A DNA stretch of 64,000 nt. It comes from Notolepis coatsorum. Its lineage: Eukaryota; Chordata; Actinopteri; Aulopiformes; Paralepididae. The notes under the pieces were generated by a model. It was not told where the DNA came from and did not search any database. It was given only the letters and a program-made list of their open reading frames with translations. Made by a program: the position numbers and the translations under genes. The DNA is taken from NCBI GenBank assembly GCA_963971535.1, contig OZ020591.1:13919577-13983576 (forward strand), given 5' to 3'. Below, one piece after another: positions 53,078-64,000 of the stretch (position 1 is the first letter of the stretch; each line of letters starts with the position of its first letter).

Positions 53078-54616
53078 TTCCTGCAGATTAATGCGTGTTC
53101 GGTACAAGACCCCAGAACGTTATGGATATCGGTAAAGGGTTTTATCAAGGAAAACACTACTGTCTTTGCCTCCAACCTCCGCAAGAAACGTCAATCCAAA
53201 TTGTTAGAGCTGGAAATGCTTCACTCTTCGTTGTTCTCCTCTTTACAACGCAGCCAACTACTCGTGTCAACTGGAGTCTCAAATTAAAGTGTTAAAAAAG
53301 GAGATTAACTCCATTTTAAGACAACAATCTGAATTTCAAATACGCAGAACAAGACAACATTATTACTTTCATGGCTCTAAACCGAGTCACCTACTAGCTA
53401 TGAAGATACGATCCAATGAACAATTTGCTGATATCCCCGCTATTAAGGACCAACAGGGACTTGTTATTACAGACACCAAAAAAATCAACAAGATTTTCAG
53501 TACGTTTTACTCCAACCTGTACAAGTCAGAAGTGATTTTCGATCATAATAAACTGGATACATTTCTTGATCATATTAACTTACCTAGGTGGTCAGGTGGC
53601 GTAGCGGAGATTGCGTTCGTCACCAACCGTTGGGAGACACTGGGTTCGCCTGTTTGAATCCAGCTCCCAGCGCCAGGTAGGGGAGGGGGGGGAATTGGCA
53701 CAACGACTAATTGGGACGGGAGAAAAATCTGAGGAAAATCAGAAACATAAAAGAAAATTAAAAAGAATTTTACTTACCTAAACTTTCAGAGGAAGACGCT
53801 AAACGGTTAGATGCACCTATTACACTAGAGGAACTTAGGGAGGCTATATCTGAAAAGGCCCCTGGTTGGGATGGCATTCCACCAGAACTGTACCTTTCAT
53901 GTTGGGATGTAATTGGACCCATATTACTTGATATGATTTTATACTCAATCAAAGAGGGGAACTTCTCCAGGGACGTCAATATGGCACTCATATCTGTCCT
54001 CCTTAAAAAAGACAAAGACCCCACCGAATGCGGTAGTTATAGACCCTTAAGCCTCCTCGGAACCGATCTCAAGCTGTACGCTAAGGTACTAGCCATCCGA
54101 CTTCAAAAGCATATGACTTCTTTAGTTCACCCTGATCAGACAGGCTTCATAAGAGGCCGCCTGATCACAGATAATATTAGACGGTTACTGCATGTGATAG
54201 ATTCCAGCAAGGATGCCGCGCCTCCTACAGCTGTATTATCCTTGGATGCGATGAAGGCCTTTGACAGGTTGGAATGGTCTTATTTATGGGCAGTACTTAG
54301 AAGGATGGGGTTAGGAGATGGATTCATTAATATGATCAAAGTACTATACACAGATCCATCGGCCATGATTTTAACAGGTAAATTCATCTCGCCACACTTC
54401 CCTGTGTCGCGCTCGTCCAGACAGGGTTGTCCTCTTAGTCCCGGACTATTTGCTCTATCTCTAGAGCCTTTGGCACAGTATATAAGACAATCCCAGTCCA
54501 TAGAGCCGATCTCAATTAAGGGCACACAGCATCATATTAGCTTATATCCGGACGATGTAATATTGTTGATGCAAAACCCTACCACCTCCCTACATCATCT
54601 TCTCAAAGTAAGGTGA
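53078..54616 (+). pseudogene. LINE ORF2 reverse transcriptase with YPDD box
   Basis: Several frames: 53289-53588 (EINSILRQQSEFQIRRTRQH ... FYSNLYKSE), then beyond the [43 protein letters not shown] and [14 protein letters not shown] (Met replaces the usual Glu), [13 protein letters not shown] and the polymerase box [10 protein letters not shown], where Pro replaces the usual Ala. A frameshift follows at about 54610. The Pro in the catalytic turn makes this copy very unlikely to be active. Confidence 0.82.
53588..53772 (+). mobile_element. tRNA-derived SINE inside the LINE
   Basis: Head ggtcaggtggcgtagcggag, B-box-like ggttcgcctgtttgaatcc, end gggaattggcacaacgac and an A-rich tail. Flanks aacttaccta and tacttaccta form the target duplication. 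Same family as the SINE at 12457-12941 but with the body deleted. Confidence 0.8.
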
Positions 54617-54619
54617 TTT

Positions 54620-56221
54620 TGGCAATCTATCGGGATTTAAGATAAACTGGCCAAAATCGGCCTTCCTTCCACTCAATGTGACTGCGAAGGCTACCTCCCT
54701 CCCAGCAAATATACCAATGGTAGAACACTTTAGATGTCTTGGAGTTGAAATATTCCCCACTATATGCCAAACGGTGAAGTATAATTATTCCGGATTCCTA
54801 GATAGGATCATTCACAAATGACTTCGGCAGGTGGTCAAAACTTAAAAACTCAGTACAGGCACAGATATCAATAGTTAAGATGGACGTACTACCTAGAATC
54901 AACTTCTTCAGCTCAATGCTACCGTTACCCCCTCCAGAGGGTTACTGGAAAAAATTACACTCCTCCACATACAAATTTATTTGGAATAACAAACCACCAC
55001 GTATAAAAAGATCCACCGCACAGAGAAACAAAGCAGACGGTGGTATGGCATTTCCAGATTTTTTCCACTATTTTAAGGCGTACACTTTAAGACCATTGAC
55101 AACATGGTTTGATCCCCAAGCATTGGTATCCTGGAGAAAATTAGAAGAAAATATAGTAGCCCCACATAGACTGAAGGACATAGCATACACTAAATTATCA
55201 ATTAAGCAATGCGAACGGAAATTTGGCCCCATAATTACTCATGCGATCCGGATATGGCGTGAAACACAAAAAAAATATCATAACCCACATAAATGGCATA
55301 ATCATACTCCCTTATTCAATAACAATGCACTATTGATTGGAAAACGACCTATAAGATTCCCTATATGGGAAAAGCAAGGCATACACTCATTAGGGGATGT
55401 TTTTAACAAACAGGGTTTTTGTAGTTATGAAGAAATACGCAAAGAATTTAATCTCACCGAGTCCACAAATTTCTTTTACACACAGTTATTGTTATGTTTG
55501 AAGTCTCACAGTGTTCAATTAAAGATACCAATTGAACACCACAGATACCACAAATTCTTCTATGAAAGAGAGACATCGAGAGGTTTTGTTTCAGATTTTT
55601 ATCATCAATTACTAACGTCCTCGTATGAAACCCTCCACCTAGACTCCGTCTGGAGGAGGGATATACCAGACCTGGAAAGTGATTTTGATTGGCAAGAAGC
55701 CTGGGCAAATGTTCGATTCACATCAAGGAACCCGGACCATCAACAAATAAATCTTAACTATATTCACAGGACATACTTGACTCCTATAAGACTGAAAAAA
55801 ATTGGTCTTAAACAAGACTCCAAATGCTCCTTATGTACAAATGGGGACGAGGGGACATTTATGCACATGTACTGGGACTGCCCACCAGTTAAGATATTCT
55901 GGAAAGAGGTGACCCAGCAATTATCAAATCTCTTAACTCTGGATATACCTGTACACCCCTCTGTATTACTGCTGAATGGCGTTTTTTGAGTGTGCAGTAC
56001 ATCCACAGCAAAAGAGATTGGTTTTATCGGGTATCACAGTGGCTAAAAAGCTGATAGCATCACGATGGTTCCAACCGGAAAAAATGTGCCGAAAGGTCTG
56101 GATTATTACATATCTCGATGTGATTTATCAAGAAATATCTACAGCAAGAATTTTGTGTCTCAATGAATCCAAAATGACAATGTGGTTAGAAGTGGTGGAG
56201 AAAATAAAAGCTAGCATATAA
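54620..56221 (+). pseudogene. LINE ORF2 C-terminal part
   Basis: The frame from 54880 (MDVLPRINFFSSMLPLP) includes FIWNNKPPRIKRSTAQ and a Cys/His knuckle (CSLCTNGDEGTFMHMYWDC), the C-terminal signature of the L1 superclade. A frameshift near 55985 carries the last ~75 codons (VAKKLIASRWFQPEKM) to a stop at 56221. Confidence 0.78.
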
Positions 56222-56474
56222 TGGTAGTGTCTGGTTAGGAGCGAGGGATAATGGATGGATTATCCAATGGGGGGTCCGGGAGGGGGGGGGGTACGAGCTA
56301 GAGCATATGTGTGTAGGGTATTAGATAGCAGGTATTGGGGGTATATCCTGTATAAGACATTTAACTATATGGTGATTTCATTGGATGTGCACTGTTAATA
56401 ATGCTTGTATATCTTATCGTGTGTTGTCATGTTTGTTTATATGTTTGTTTAAAAAATAAAATACAAAAAAAAGA

Positions 56475-56637
56475 TTAATCTTAATTTTATTCATAGGATT
56501 TACCCGACTCCTAGACGTTTGCACCTAATGGGGCTCAGACAAGACCCTCGATGCTCCTTGTGTTTAAACGGTGCTCTTGGTACATTTATGCATATGTATT
56601 GGGAATGCCCTCCTGTTAAGATATTCTGGGAAGAAGC
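56475..56637 (+). pseudogene. Fragment of a related LINE C-terminus
   Basis: INLNFIHRIYPTPRRLHLMG followed by a knuckle CSLCLNGALGTFMHMYWEC, homologous to 55750-55910 of the preceding LINE but clearly a separate copy. It is cut at 56638 by the hAT element. Confidence 0.75.
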
Positions 56638-57245
56638 AGGGCTCTACAGTGCGACCATATTGCTCGCATATGCCCCTAAAAATATGTGTGTGCGAACCTG
56701 AAAAATCAATTACTCGCACGCCGTGCGAGTGCAGATTACAGCCTCATTCGTTCTTTTTTTCTCCGCTGCGAGAATAGTTAAAAAACTACAAGTCCCACAG
56801 TTCACAGCCGCATAAACGTTCCAATCACAGTAGAGTTTCCTGTGAACAGGAAAGTAATGATCAGCGTCACTGTCTGAGTCAGACAATACAGCCATGTCGA
56901 AGCCCATTCATTTTTATTTTGCACGAAAGATACCGGAGAATGAGAAGTCAGGCGAGGCAGCTCATGTTAGAGGTGATAGTTAACGTTAATGTAACCAAGA
57001 TACTGACGCTAGCCAGCATGGTAGCGAAGTTGGCCAAGCTAGCGACGCTACACCCACTACTACCCCCACTGTAGCACCCAATGTACCCACTGTAGCTAGC
57101 GAAGCTACACCCACTGGAGCCACTGTAGCTAGCGAAGCTACACCCACTGGAGCCAGAGGGAAGACATACAAATTTAACATGAATTGGCTAAACATTTTCC
57201 CATGGCTAGAGTTCGAAAACAATGTCATGTTTTGTAAATATTGCA
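56638..57245 (+). mobile_element. hAT element 5' part with transposase N-terminus
   Basis: Starts cagggctctacagtgcgacc, a typical hAT terminus. From about 56894 a frame opens MSKPIHFYFARKIPENEKS; after damage it continues through a tandem ATPTGATVASE repeat to FNMNWLNIFPWLEFENNVMF and CKYC, the Trp/Cys-containing N-terminal finger found in some hAT transposases. The 3' terminus was not found. The left flank is ggaagaag. Confidence 0.65.
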
Positions 57246-57267
57246 AAGTAGGATCGATGCATTGTTG

Positions 57268-57639
57268 GGCCTAACTAAATTAATAGTTGGTTTCAGGTTG
57301 CCGACCGACCCTGCCGATTTAGGTGCGACCCAATATATTTTATGAGTTTAAAAAAAAAAATATTATATAAAAAAAAAAGAAAAAAAAAATCAGATTTTTT
57401 CTTTTTTTAGAATAAAGTTTCATAGAAATCTTAGTCAAACATTTAGTATTATGGATATTAAACATGCTGGCAGAGTACATGCATCCATGTTGTTGTGAAC
57501 ATTTTAATTAAATAAAGAAATTCCCTATCCATAGTCGCCGTGGGAAAGAATAAAATAAAAAAATAATAAAATAAATTCCCTACCTACCCATGGCCAAACT
57601 GACAACCAACCTGAAACCAACTATTAATTTTGTTAGGCC
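57268..57639. mobile_element. MITE with long inverted termini, 372 bp
   Basis: Termini ggcctaactaaattaatagt and, inwards from the right, ggcctaacaaaattaatagt, extending through ttggtttcaggttg. Flanks ttg and tta would allow a 3-bp target (Harbinger-like), but this is weak. AT-rich interior. Confidence 0.75.
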
Positions 57640-57649
57640 TTACACCCCT

Positions 57650-58490
57650 ACACAGGGAACAAAATAGCCACACGCCATTCGCCAATGGCCTGTAGATTTA
57701 ACGTCTGGCGACTAAAAATAATAGGTCTGCCCGCCATCTGGCGTGTAGTTCATATCGATACTTGTTCTGAAGGTCCAGATTAAAACATAGAGTCTGCGTT
57801 TATTAATTTGTATAACTTATATATTGTTTATATAAGATATATATTTTTACGTCATCTGTTTACCTACCAGTATGCAACATTCGCCTAGTGTATGTCCCAT
57901 TCATAACGCCGTAGGCACCAGGCACGCCCCCCTAGACATGGTTCAGGACATTTTCGGGCATGCCCGCTCAAGGGAGCGAGCGCATTGATTCTGGACAGGT
58001 GAACAGGCGAAGTCCTACAGGGAACTAATATAGAGTGTGTTGGATAGAAGAGCGGCAGCAGCATTAAGAGGAAAGATAACAGAGCGAGAGTGAAGACGTC
58101 TGGTGCAGTTGTATACAGACCAATAGCAGTGTATCGTCATAGAGAGCTAATGGCTAATTAGATACCACTATAATATTGTCGAGCCATTATTGGCACAGTA
58201 GAAGTGACTTGTGTAAGCGAAGTAACGTGGAGAGACTTATAGTTACAACCCAGCGACGTTTGGATATAACTACTCATTGGAGACCGTCTGCGGGTTAGCT
58301 TCACGTACAAACGAAGCTAACTAGCTACCATCTATGCCAACAGGCTTTTGGATTAATAGCTATTAACCCTGCCATCGGGCGCTAGGAATACAAGGACCGG
58401 TTCCGTACGAGACCCCTTCTCCCAGCGACGACAGGATCATCCGCCCAGTCTACAGTTTCTCTGGAGCAGGAGCTCTAGAGAGAACCAACC
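57650..58490. other. Possible hAT terminus, then possible 5' part of BEL LTR
   Basis: cagggaacaaaatagccac at 57654 resembles a hAT end but has no partner. The segment from about 57960 to 59828, minus the MITE at 58499, may be the 5' LTR of the BEL/Pao element; its left boundary was not resolved. Confidence 0.35.
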
Positions 58491-58498
58491 GTCTCCAG

Positions 58499-59489
58499 TA
58501 GAGCTGCCGCGATAACCGCATTACCGCGGTATCGCTGTTGCATCACGCCCCCCGCAGAGTTGGGCTGAATACCGCATCACAGCTATTTTTTATAAAAATA
58601 ATAAAGTAGCGCCCAGACGTTGGGCTTGCGGCTCTGCAGATATACCTTACTTGGTTCCAAGCGACCCTATTGGGTAGAAGTGGTACCAGAAAAGTCATGT
58701 GAAACATTGCAGACCACCGATTGGTCAGAAGAGAGACACGTCACACGTTGGGGTCTCTGAACAAAAACAGAAAGCCGCCATCTTTACTGCCTCGCTAAGG
58801 ATGTATTTCATTCAGGATTTGTTTGCGACAGCACCAACTCCAATAAACAAAAAAGGATGGATTCACTGTGTATTCTGCCTCATTTATTGATGAAACAAAA
58901 CCGACATCAACCCAATTTACCACCGAGCGGAGAGTTTAGTGTCACAACAAGATCGCTGATGTGTTAAGTTGGTTGTTGTTATTAGCCTAATACTACCGTC
59001 AGCAGATATACACGAGAGGTAACGTTAAACCCGGGTTGCTTGGTAGAATAGACACAATGAGAGGTAACGTTAGCTTTAGCAGAATAGACACAACGAGAGT
59101 CTGGTTAATGTTGTTATTGATTGATTGATTGAAACTGTGTTAAACTCTGGCTTGCTGCAAGCCCTCGGACATGGCTATGCCCACGGAGCTTTCAGTGTAC
59201 ACAAGCGGCCCCGCCTGCATCCCCACACGGAGACAAACGGAGTAGTACCTGGCTGCAGTGGAAAAGGAACGAAGTACCAGGTACCTAAAGCGGGTCGAGT
59301 CGAGTAGGTACTATGCAGTGGAAAAGCGCCATTAGACTAGAGGCAGGCTATAAGAGTAGACTACTAAAAAAAAAAAAATGCATTCAAACTTTTTTTTTTT
59401 TGTGCGCACTGTACGGTAATAACCGCGGCGGTAGGAAATATTTCGCAAATTTGGGCGGTAAGGAAAATATCAATACCGTGGCAGCTCTA
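58499..59489. mobile_element. hAT MITE, 991 bp, in the putative BEL LTR
   Basis: Perfect 8-bp duplication gtctccag at 58491-58498 and 59490-59497. Termini tagagctgccgcgataacc and, inwards from the right, tagagctgccacggtatt. Nested near 58980-59335 is part of another MITE (acctggctgcagtggaaaag and gtcgagtcgagtaggtact). Confidence 0.93.
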
Positions 59490-59830
59490 GTCTCCAGCCA
59501 CCATCTTGCTTTTCCCTGTATCGCCTCGCTTCGTCTCACTCCCTTCAGAGCTCCACCGGTCGAGTATCCATAGTATAGGAACTATAGTTACCTAGTTGAC
59601 TTTGTTGCACTGACATTCTATCATTAAAGGAGAACCGTGATAAATAACATGTATGTTTGCTATTGACATTAAACTAATGCTTGTTCAACTTGTATCCATG
59701 TCCCCGCGCAGTTAATGGAGTGTCCACCATTTTGTCTAACTGTACTGTCTGGCTATTAATATTCTTTTGGTAGTGGTTTAATCTAAACAATCTAAATACA
59801 GTCAGGGTTGTGTAGCCCCTCAGCTACAAT

Positions 59831-59848
59831 TGGTCCTTCGAGCCGGAG
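59831..59848 (+). other. BEL/Pao primer-binding site
   Basis: tggtccttcgagccgga directly after a sequence ending ctacaat, which would be the LTR end. It has the TGG start expected to pair with a tRNA 3' CCA. The tRNA is not assigned. Confidence 0.6.
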
Positions 59849-59878
59849 GGTATCAGTAATAATAATATTAGTGATAAT

Positions 59879-61618
59879 ATGGCCAGCGGCGGACACTCTC
59901 CAATCGGCTCTCCCCCATTAGAGCGCCCTAAGCGCCAGCGTCAGCCCCCTCACCACTTGGAGGGCTACGCTGTAGATTTACCCCCTAGCTTATCTACGAG
60001 GACGTTAAGCAAGGATAACATTGGTAGCTCAAGTATGCCCAACCTTATCGACCCGTCAACCCCAGATGTAGAGACCCAAGATAGTTTAAGTGAAACTGAC
60101 TTAGACCACAGGGGCGGGGGGGACAAGCGGGGCATGACTTGACTATAACCATAGAACGCTGCGCCCCCGAGATGAACCTCGGAGCGCACAAAGGTAAAGA
60201 ACGCGCCCCCGAGATGGACCTCGGAGCGCACCAAAGTAAAGAGATGGACCTCGGAGCGCGGGAGAAGACAAAGTACAGCACCTCCGAGATGGACCTCGGA
60301 GCGCGTGAGGAGACCAGGTCACCACCAAGCCCTGCCAACTCCAAATCACCATCGTCAGCGTCATCCCCAAGCGAGGCCGACCAGAGGCTAGCGCAAGTCC
60401 TGATCGCCACGATAACCGTTTCAGCGGAAAGAGATCGCCTCCAGGCGCAACAAGAAAATGAGCGTGAACATTCCAGAGTGGAAGAGAGACGCCTCCAGGC
60501 GCAACGAGAGAGTGAAAGCGAACACCTCAGACTGGAAGAGAGGCGCCTCCAGGCTGACGCCACGGCGCAACGAGAGAGTGAGCGCGAACATCTCAGACTG
60601 GAAGAGAGGCGCCTCCAGGCTCAAGAAACCATAGAGCGAGACCGCGCCAATGCGCAGCGCGACACAGCCAATGCGCAGCGCGAGGCGGAGCGAGACCGCC
60701 TACAAGCACAAATGATGGAGCAAGCGCTCCAGAGGGTGACACCCCACTCTTCCACCCGGAGCTCCCGGAGATCATCACGACAAGGGTCGAGGGCACCCTC
60801 CCCGACAAAGCTACACGGGACCCCGCCTACGGGAAGAACCTGCTTACGTTGCAGAGAAGCTAGCCGAGCGGCTACAAAGCCTGAAGGAGGACGAGGGAGG
60901 ACAGAAAGCCCACCCGCACTACTCCATCTCAGACCAGGAGGCTCAGCGCAGCCCTGGTCTCAGTCCCGACACGCTGCGTTATGAACCCCCAACACGTCCC
61001 AGTGGGGAGTTCGAGCACCAGACGGCACCGAGGAATAGTGCCTGGGAACCCAGCCCCTGGGTCCCGCCCAGCACGAACCCACGACCCCACGTACAAGGAG
61101 ACTCGCCGCGGATGCCTCTCCCCCCACGTGCGTCAGTGTCACAGCCATCCATGGCACCCTACATTGGGACACCCACATTCCCAGACATCACAAGAGAAGA
61201 CCGAGCGCAGTATACCGAGCTGCGTATGTGCCTAGAGACAATTATGTCCGGAGTACAGGACGAGTCATACAAGTATGCCATTCTCCTTAAGCACCTCAAG
61301 GTAACTAGAGCGCACAACATAGCGCTGGCATACTCCAATTCACGGACTCCCTATTCTGACGCCCTGGTTGCCCTCGACGCACGTTACGGACGTACGTGGG
61401 ATTATGTCATTCAGGAGATACGTGAGATCGAACGTCTCCCCCCGGCTAGAGACAACCGAGCCCTTATCCGTCAAAGTACAGTCCCTAGTAGGGATGCTCG
61501 GGTCCCAACGAGAGAAGGGGATGTACGAGTTGTACGCCAACTCCAACGTGGAGCGCATATTGGAGAAGCTCCCCCCATTCCGCCAAGAACGCTTTCGGCG
61601 GCAACGAAACTACCGTGA
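59879..61618 (+). pseudogene. BEL/Pao gag, N-terminal half, in three frames
   Basis: Frame 59879-60142 (MASGGHSPIGSPPLERPKRQ) shifts at a G-run near 60115. Frame 60139-60984 has four tandem EMDLGAH/EMDLGAR blocks and a coiled coil built of HLRLEERRLQAQ heptad-like repeats (about 60420-60720). A further shift leads to 61112-61437 with FPDITREDRAQYTELRMCLE and SDALVALDARYGR, the capsid-like core of BEL gag. At a C-run near 61437-61443 the frame changes to the one that stays open to the window end. Two of the three shifts sit at homopolymers. Confidence 0.75.
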
Positions 61619-64000
61619 CCCGAATGGCCCAGAACAGTCACTGCTGGATCTCGCTGACTTCCTAGCCAGGGAGGTTAGCAGCCTAAGAATTGACACCTTC
61701 GCATGGGGTGGCTCGAACATTAAAGAGGGACCGAGGAGGTTTAAAGACCAAAGCAGGCCCATCACAGTGATGCACCAGGCCGAGTCGGTGTCACGACAAA
61801 AGAGTCCCAACCCCCCCGTCAAGGGAAAATGGAAGATCGCATGTCAATACTGCGACAACGAACACCGGCTGTCACAGTGCGACGCATTCAAGAAACTGAC
61901 CACCGTCGAAGTAAGTCAGTGGATTAAAGCTAACCGCCGCTGCTTCCGCTGCGCGCGCGGCCACATGGCAGCAGAATGCCGCCTTAAGAAGAAGTGTGGC
62001 AAGTGTGACGGCGCTCACCTCGAAGCACTGCACGAGAGCAACAAGCGCCCACCAGAAGACCAAAGTAGGCCCATCACAGTGATGTACCAGGCCGAGTCGG
62101 TGTCACAACAGAAGAGTCACAACCCCCCCGCCAAAGAGGAATGGAAGATCGCATGTTATTACTGCAACAGCGGACACTGGCTGTCACAGTGCGACGCATA
62201 CAAGAAACTGACCACCGCCGAAATGGATCAGTGGATTAAGGCTAACAAGCAGGACGCCGCTTACTTCGAAGCACTGCGCGAGGCCAACAAGCGAAAATCA
62301 GCTCCACAAAGCAACTCGGGAACAGAAGTGCTCCACATCGACCCCGCGAATAGTGGGAGCTCCAGAGTGCTCCTCAAGGTAGTACGAGTACTCCTCAGTC
62401 ACGGGGAGAAGGTACTCGACACCTACGCCGTCCTCGACGACGGGTCGGAGAAGACACTCCTCCTCGCCTCCGCCGCGACCCAGTTGGACCTGCGGGGCCC
62501 AGAGGAGACCATGACCCTCCGTACCATTCGTCAAGACTTAAAGACAATCAAAGGTGAAAACGTCTCGTTCACCATTGCAGCGATCGACCAGCCTGAGAAG
62601 CGGTACAGCATCAGCAAGGCGTTCACGAGCTACGACATAGGTTTGTCACGCTACGATTACCCCATCCCACAGTTGAGGGAAAAGTACGACCACCTACGCC
62701 AACTGCCCATACCGCTCATCAGCGGAGCTACACCGACCCTACTCATTGGCTCCGACCACGCGGACCTCATCGTCCCAACCGAGGCGGTCCACATCGGACC
62801 CAGAGGATGCCCAGCCACGGTTAAGACCCGACTGGGGTGGACGCTCCAGGGCCCCCTCTCCGGGCCTTCCAACCGACCAACGTTCATACGCTGCCTTTAC
62901 ACCAAGGCGAGCGACACAGACAACACTCTCCTACAGCACGTTGAGAGGCCATGGACACTAGACGCGCTGCCATTCAAGAACGAACGCAAGATGGTTCGGT
63001 CCAAAGAGGACAAGTATGCCATCACTCCACTAGAGCAGAAGACTACGAGAGTCGAGGTCGACGGAGTGCTAAGATATGCAACCCCACTCTTGAGGCGGGA
63101 CGGGATGCTCACTCTGCATGTGCCTAAGGGAGCGACGCACAACTGCCTACAGAGCGTATCCACGCCAGAAGAAGCAGAGAGCATCCTACTGAAGCTACGG
63201 GCTTCGTTAGCCAAAGGTGGATTCGACCTCCGACAGTGGGCCAGTAGCGACCCTCAAGTTCTCCGGCACCTCCCTCCAGAGACTAAGGCCGCGAGCAGCG
63301 AGACCTGGATGGCGCACACCCCAGGCGAAGAGCAAGAGATGACCCTGAGCCTCGTCTGGCACTGCAAGACGGACTCGCTTCACTACCGACACACACCTCT
63401 GAGGACGGATCAAGAGACGTCCACGACTAGACTGACCACTCGGCGGAGTGTGTACCGAACACTCGCCAGCCAGTACGACCCAATGGGGTGTATCCTCCCC
63501 TACACCACCCGGGCGAAGATGCTGGTGAGAGAACTGTGGGCCAAGGAGCAGGGCTGGGACGACCCCATACCCGAGCACCTAGCCACCACATGGAGAGAGT
63601 GGGAGGATGAACTTGTCTTACTCCGCGAGGTGGCCATCCTGCGGAGCTACTTCCCTCCTACTGTGCGCTTGGAGACTTGTGAGGTCGACCTGCACGTCTT
63701 CAGCGACGCCTCGGAAGTGGCGTACGGATCAGTGGCCTACCTGAGGGCTCGAGAAGAGGGAGTTCTGAACTCCAAGCCCCTCGGCTACGTTTCAAGCGAC
63801 GTAGCTGACATCGACCCCATCACCCCAAACTACCTCTTGATGGGGCGGCTGGACCCTGCCCTTCCTCAGACTGTGTACAGACAGGACGAGATGAACGGAC
63901 GGAGGATGTGGAGACACAGCCAAGTACTGGCCGACCAGTCTTGGGCCCGCTTCCTCCTACATTACTTACCCTCCCTTCCAGCCCGCCAGAAATGGGTGAA
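61444..64000 (+). pseudogene. BEL/Pao gag C-terminus and pol, open to window end, with two large deletions
   Basis: One uninterrupted frame of over 850 codons. LVGMLGSQREKGMYEL begins the gag C-terminus; zinc knuckles are CQYCDNEHRLSQC, CFRCARGHMAAEC, CGKCDGAH and CYYCNSGHWLSQC. The aspartic protease has VLDDGSEKTLL (LDDGS in place of the usual DTG/DSG), then ILIGSDHADLI-type and TRLGWTLQGPL blocks. After LRRDGMLTLHVPKGA the frame jumps to EEAESILLKLRASLAKGGFDL: the RT palm with its YVDD box is gone. DPMGCILPYTTRAKMLVREL and the RNase H start (VFSDASEVAYGSVAYL) follow, then a jump to ITPNYLLMGRLDPALPQ and WRHSQVLADQSWARFL, the integrase C-terminal domain. Non-autonomous. Confidence 0.85.
61746..62232. 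repeat. In-frame duplication of a gag zinc-knuckle segment
   Basis: The block from DQSRPITVMHQAESVS through LTTVEVSQWIKAN (61746 on) returns 312 bp (104 codons) later as DQSRPITVMYQAESVS to LTTAEMDQWIKAN. It adds a knuckle without breaking the frame. The copies have diverged by several substitutions, so it is not an assembly stutter. Confidence 0.85.

Larger units (their letters stand above)
52270..56474 (+). mobile_element. Second L1/Tx1-group LINE
   Basis: ORF2-type coding from 52270 to about 56221, then a 3' UTR ending aaaaaataaaatac plus an A-run at 56462-56474. Interrupted by a SINE at 53588-53772. Different family from the 4049 LINE; the C-terminal knuckle sequence is clearly diverged. 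No ORF1 recognised. Confidence 0.8.
59831..64000 (+). mobile_element. BEL/Pao LTR retrotransposon, internally deleted, runs off the window
   Basis: Primer-binding site, gag with coiled coil and zinc knuckles, protease, pieces around the RT, RNase H and the integrase tail are in order. Two in-frame losses remove the RT polymerase core and most of RNase H plus the integrase core. The 5' LTR carries a hAT MITE; the 3' LTR is beyond 64000. Confidence 0.85.

Noticed and set aside
60045-60563. 172-codon minus-strand ORF over the BEL gag
   Set aside because: Antisense shadow of the repetitive coiled-coil coding region on the plus strand.

Overview
The window reads as nuclear DNA from a ray-finned fish, most likely a teleost. 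It has spliced genes, C2H2 zinc-finger repeats, tRNA-derived SINEs, LINEs of the L1/Tx1 and CR1/L2/Rex1 groups, Ty3/Gypsy and BEL/Pao LTR elements, a Penelope-like element with a GIY-YIG nuclease, and many hAT-type elements with 8-bp target-site duplications (TSDs). I cannot name the species. There are no bacterial genes, operons, or rRNA or tRNA genes. Family names below come from recognising protein motifs and terminal repeats by eye; no search was run.

Layout. 0-2.2 kb: the 5' end of an unrecognised minus-strand gene with a CpG-rich promoter, a first coding exon and a tandem series of near-identical phase-0 exons, most ending in GC (not GT) donor sites. 3.5-10.1 kb: an L1-like LINE split by a TTAA-flanked DNA transposon. 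10.1-11.8 kb: a segmental copy of the 5' end of a dead Gypsy element plus flank; the other copy is at 22.0-23.7 kb. 12.4-13.4 kb: a TTAA element holding a SINE and a hAT MITE. 13.5 kb: a zinc-finger scrap. 14.7-14.95 kb: a promoter-like block and a probable non-coding first exon. 15.1-22.8 kb: the Gypsy element (minus strand), broken by a MITE, an L2 fragment and a Rex1-like LINE. 23.6-30.3 kb: three hAT-type elements, the middle one loaded with a CATA microsatellite and LINEs. 31.1-31.3 kb: an exon resembling the CD225/IFITM (dispanin) family. 31.6-40.1 kb: decayed LINEs, minisatellites, a hAT MITE and a zinc-finger pseudogene.

40.2-46.1 kb is the most gene-like part: two small minus-strand exons, then a terminal exon with 18 complete C2H2 fingers whose 19th finger and C-terminus are replaced by a SINE. 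46.3-51.0 kb: hAT MITEs, a LINE 5' fragment, the Penelope nuclease and another hAT element. 52.3-56.6 kb: a second L1-like LINE carrying a SINE. 56.6-59.5 kb: hAT pieces. 59.8-64.0 kb: a BEL/Pao element with reverse transcriptase and integrase cores deleted, running off the window.

Most coding potential belongs to dead or non-autonomous transposons that can be put in relative order by nesting. The host features worth attention are the GC-donor exon array, the SINE-terminated zinc-finger gene, the CD225-like exon and the promoter at 14.7 kb.
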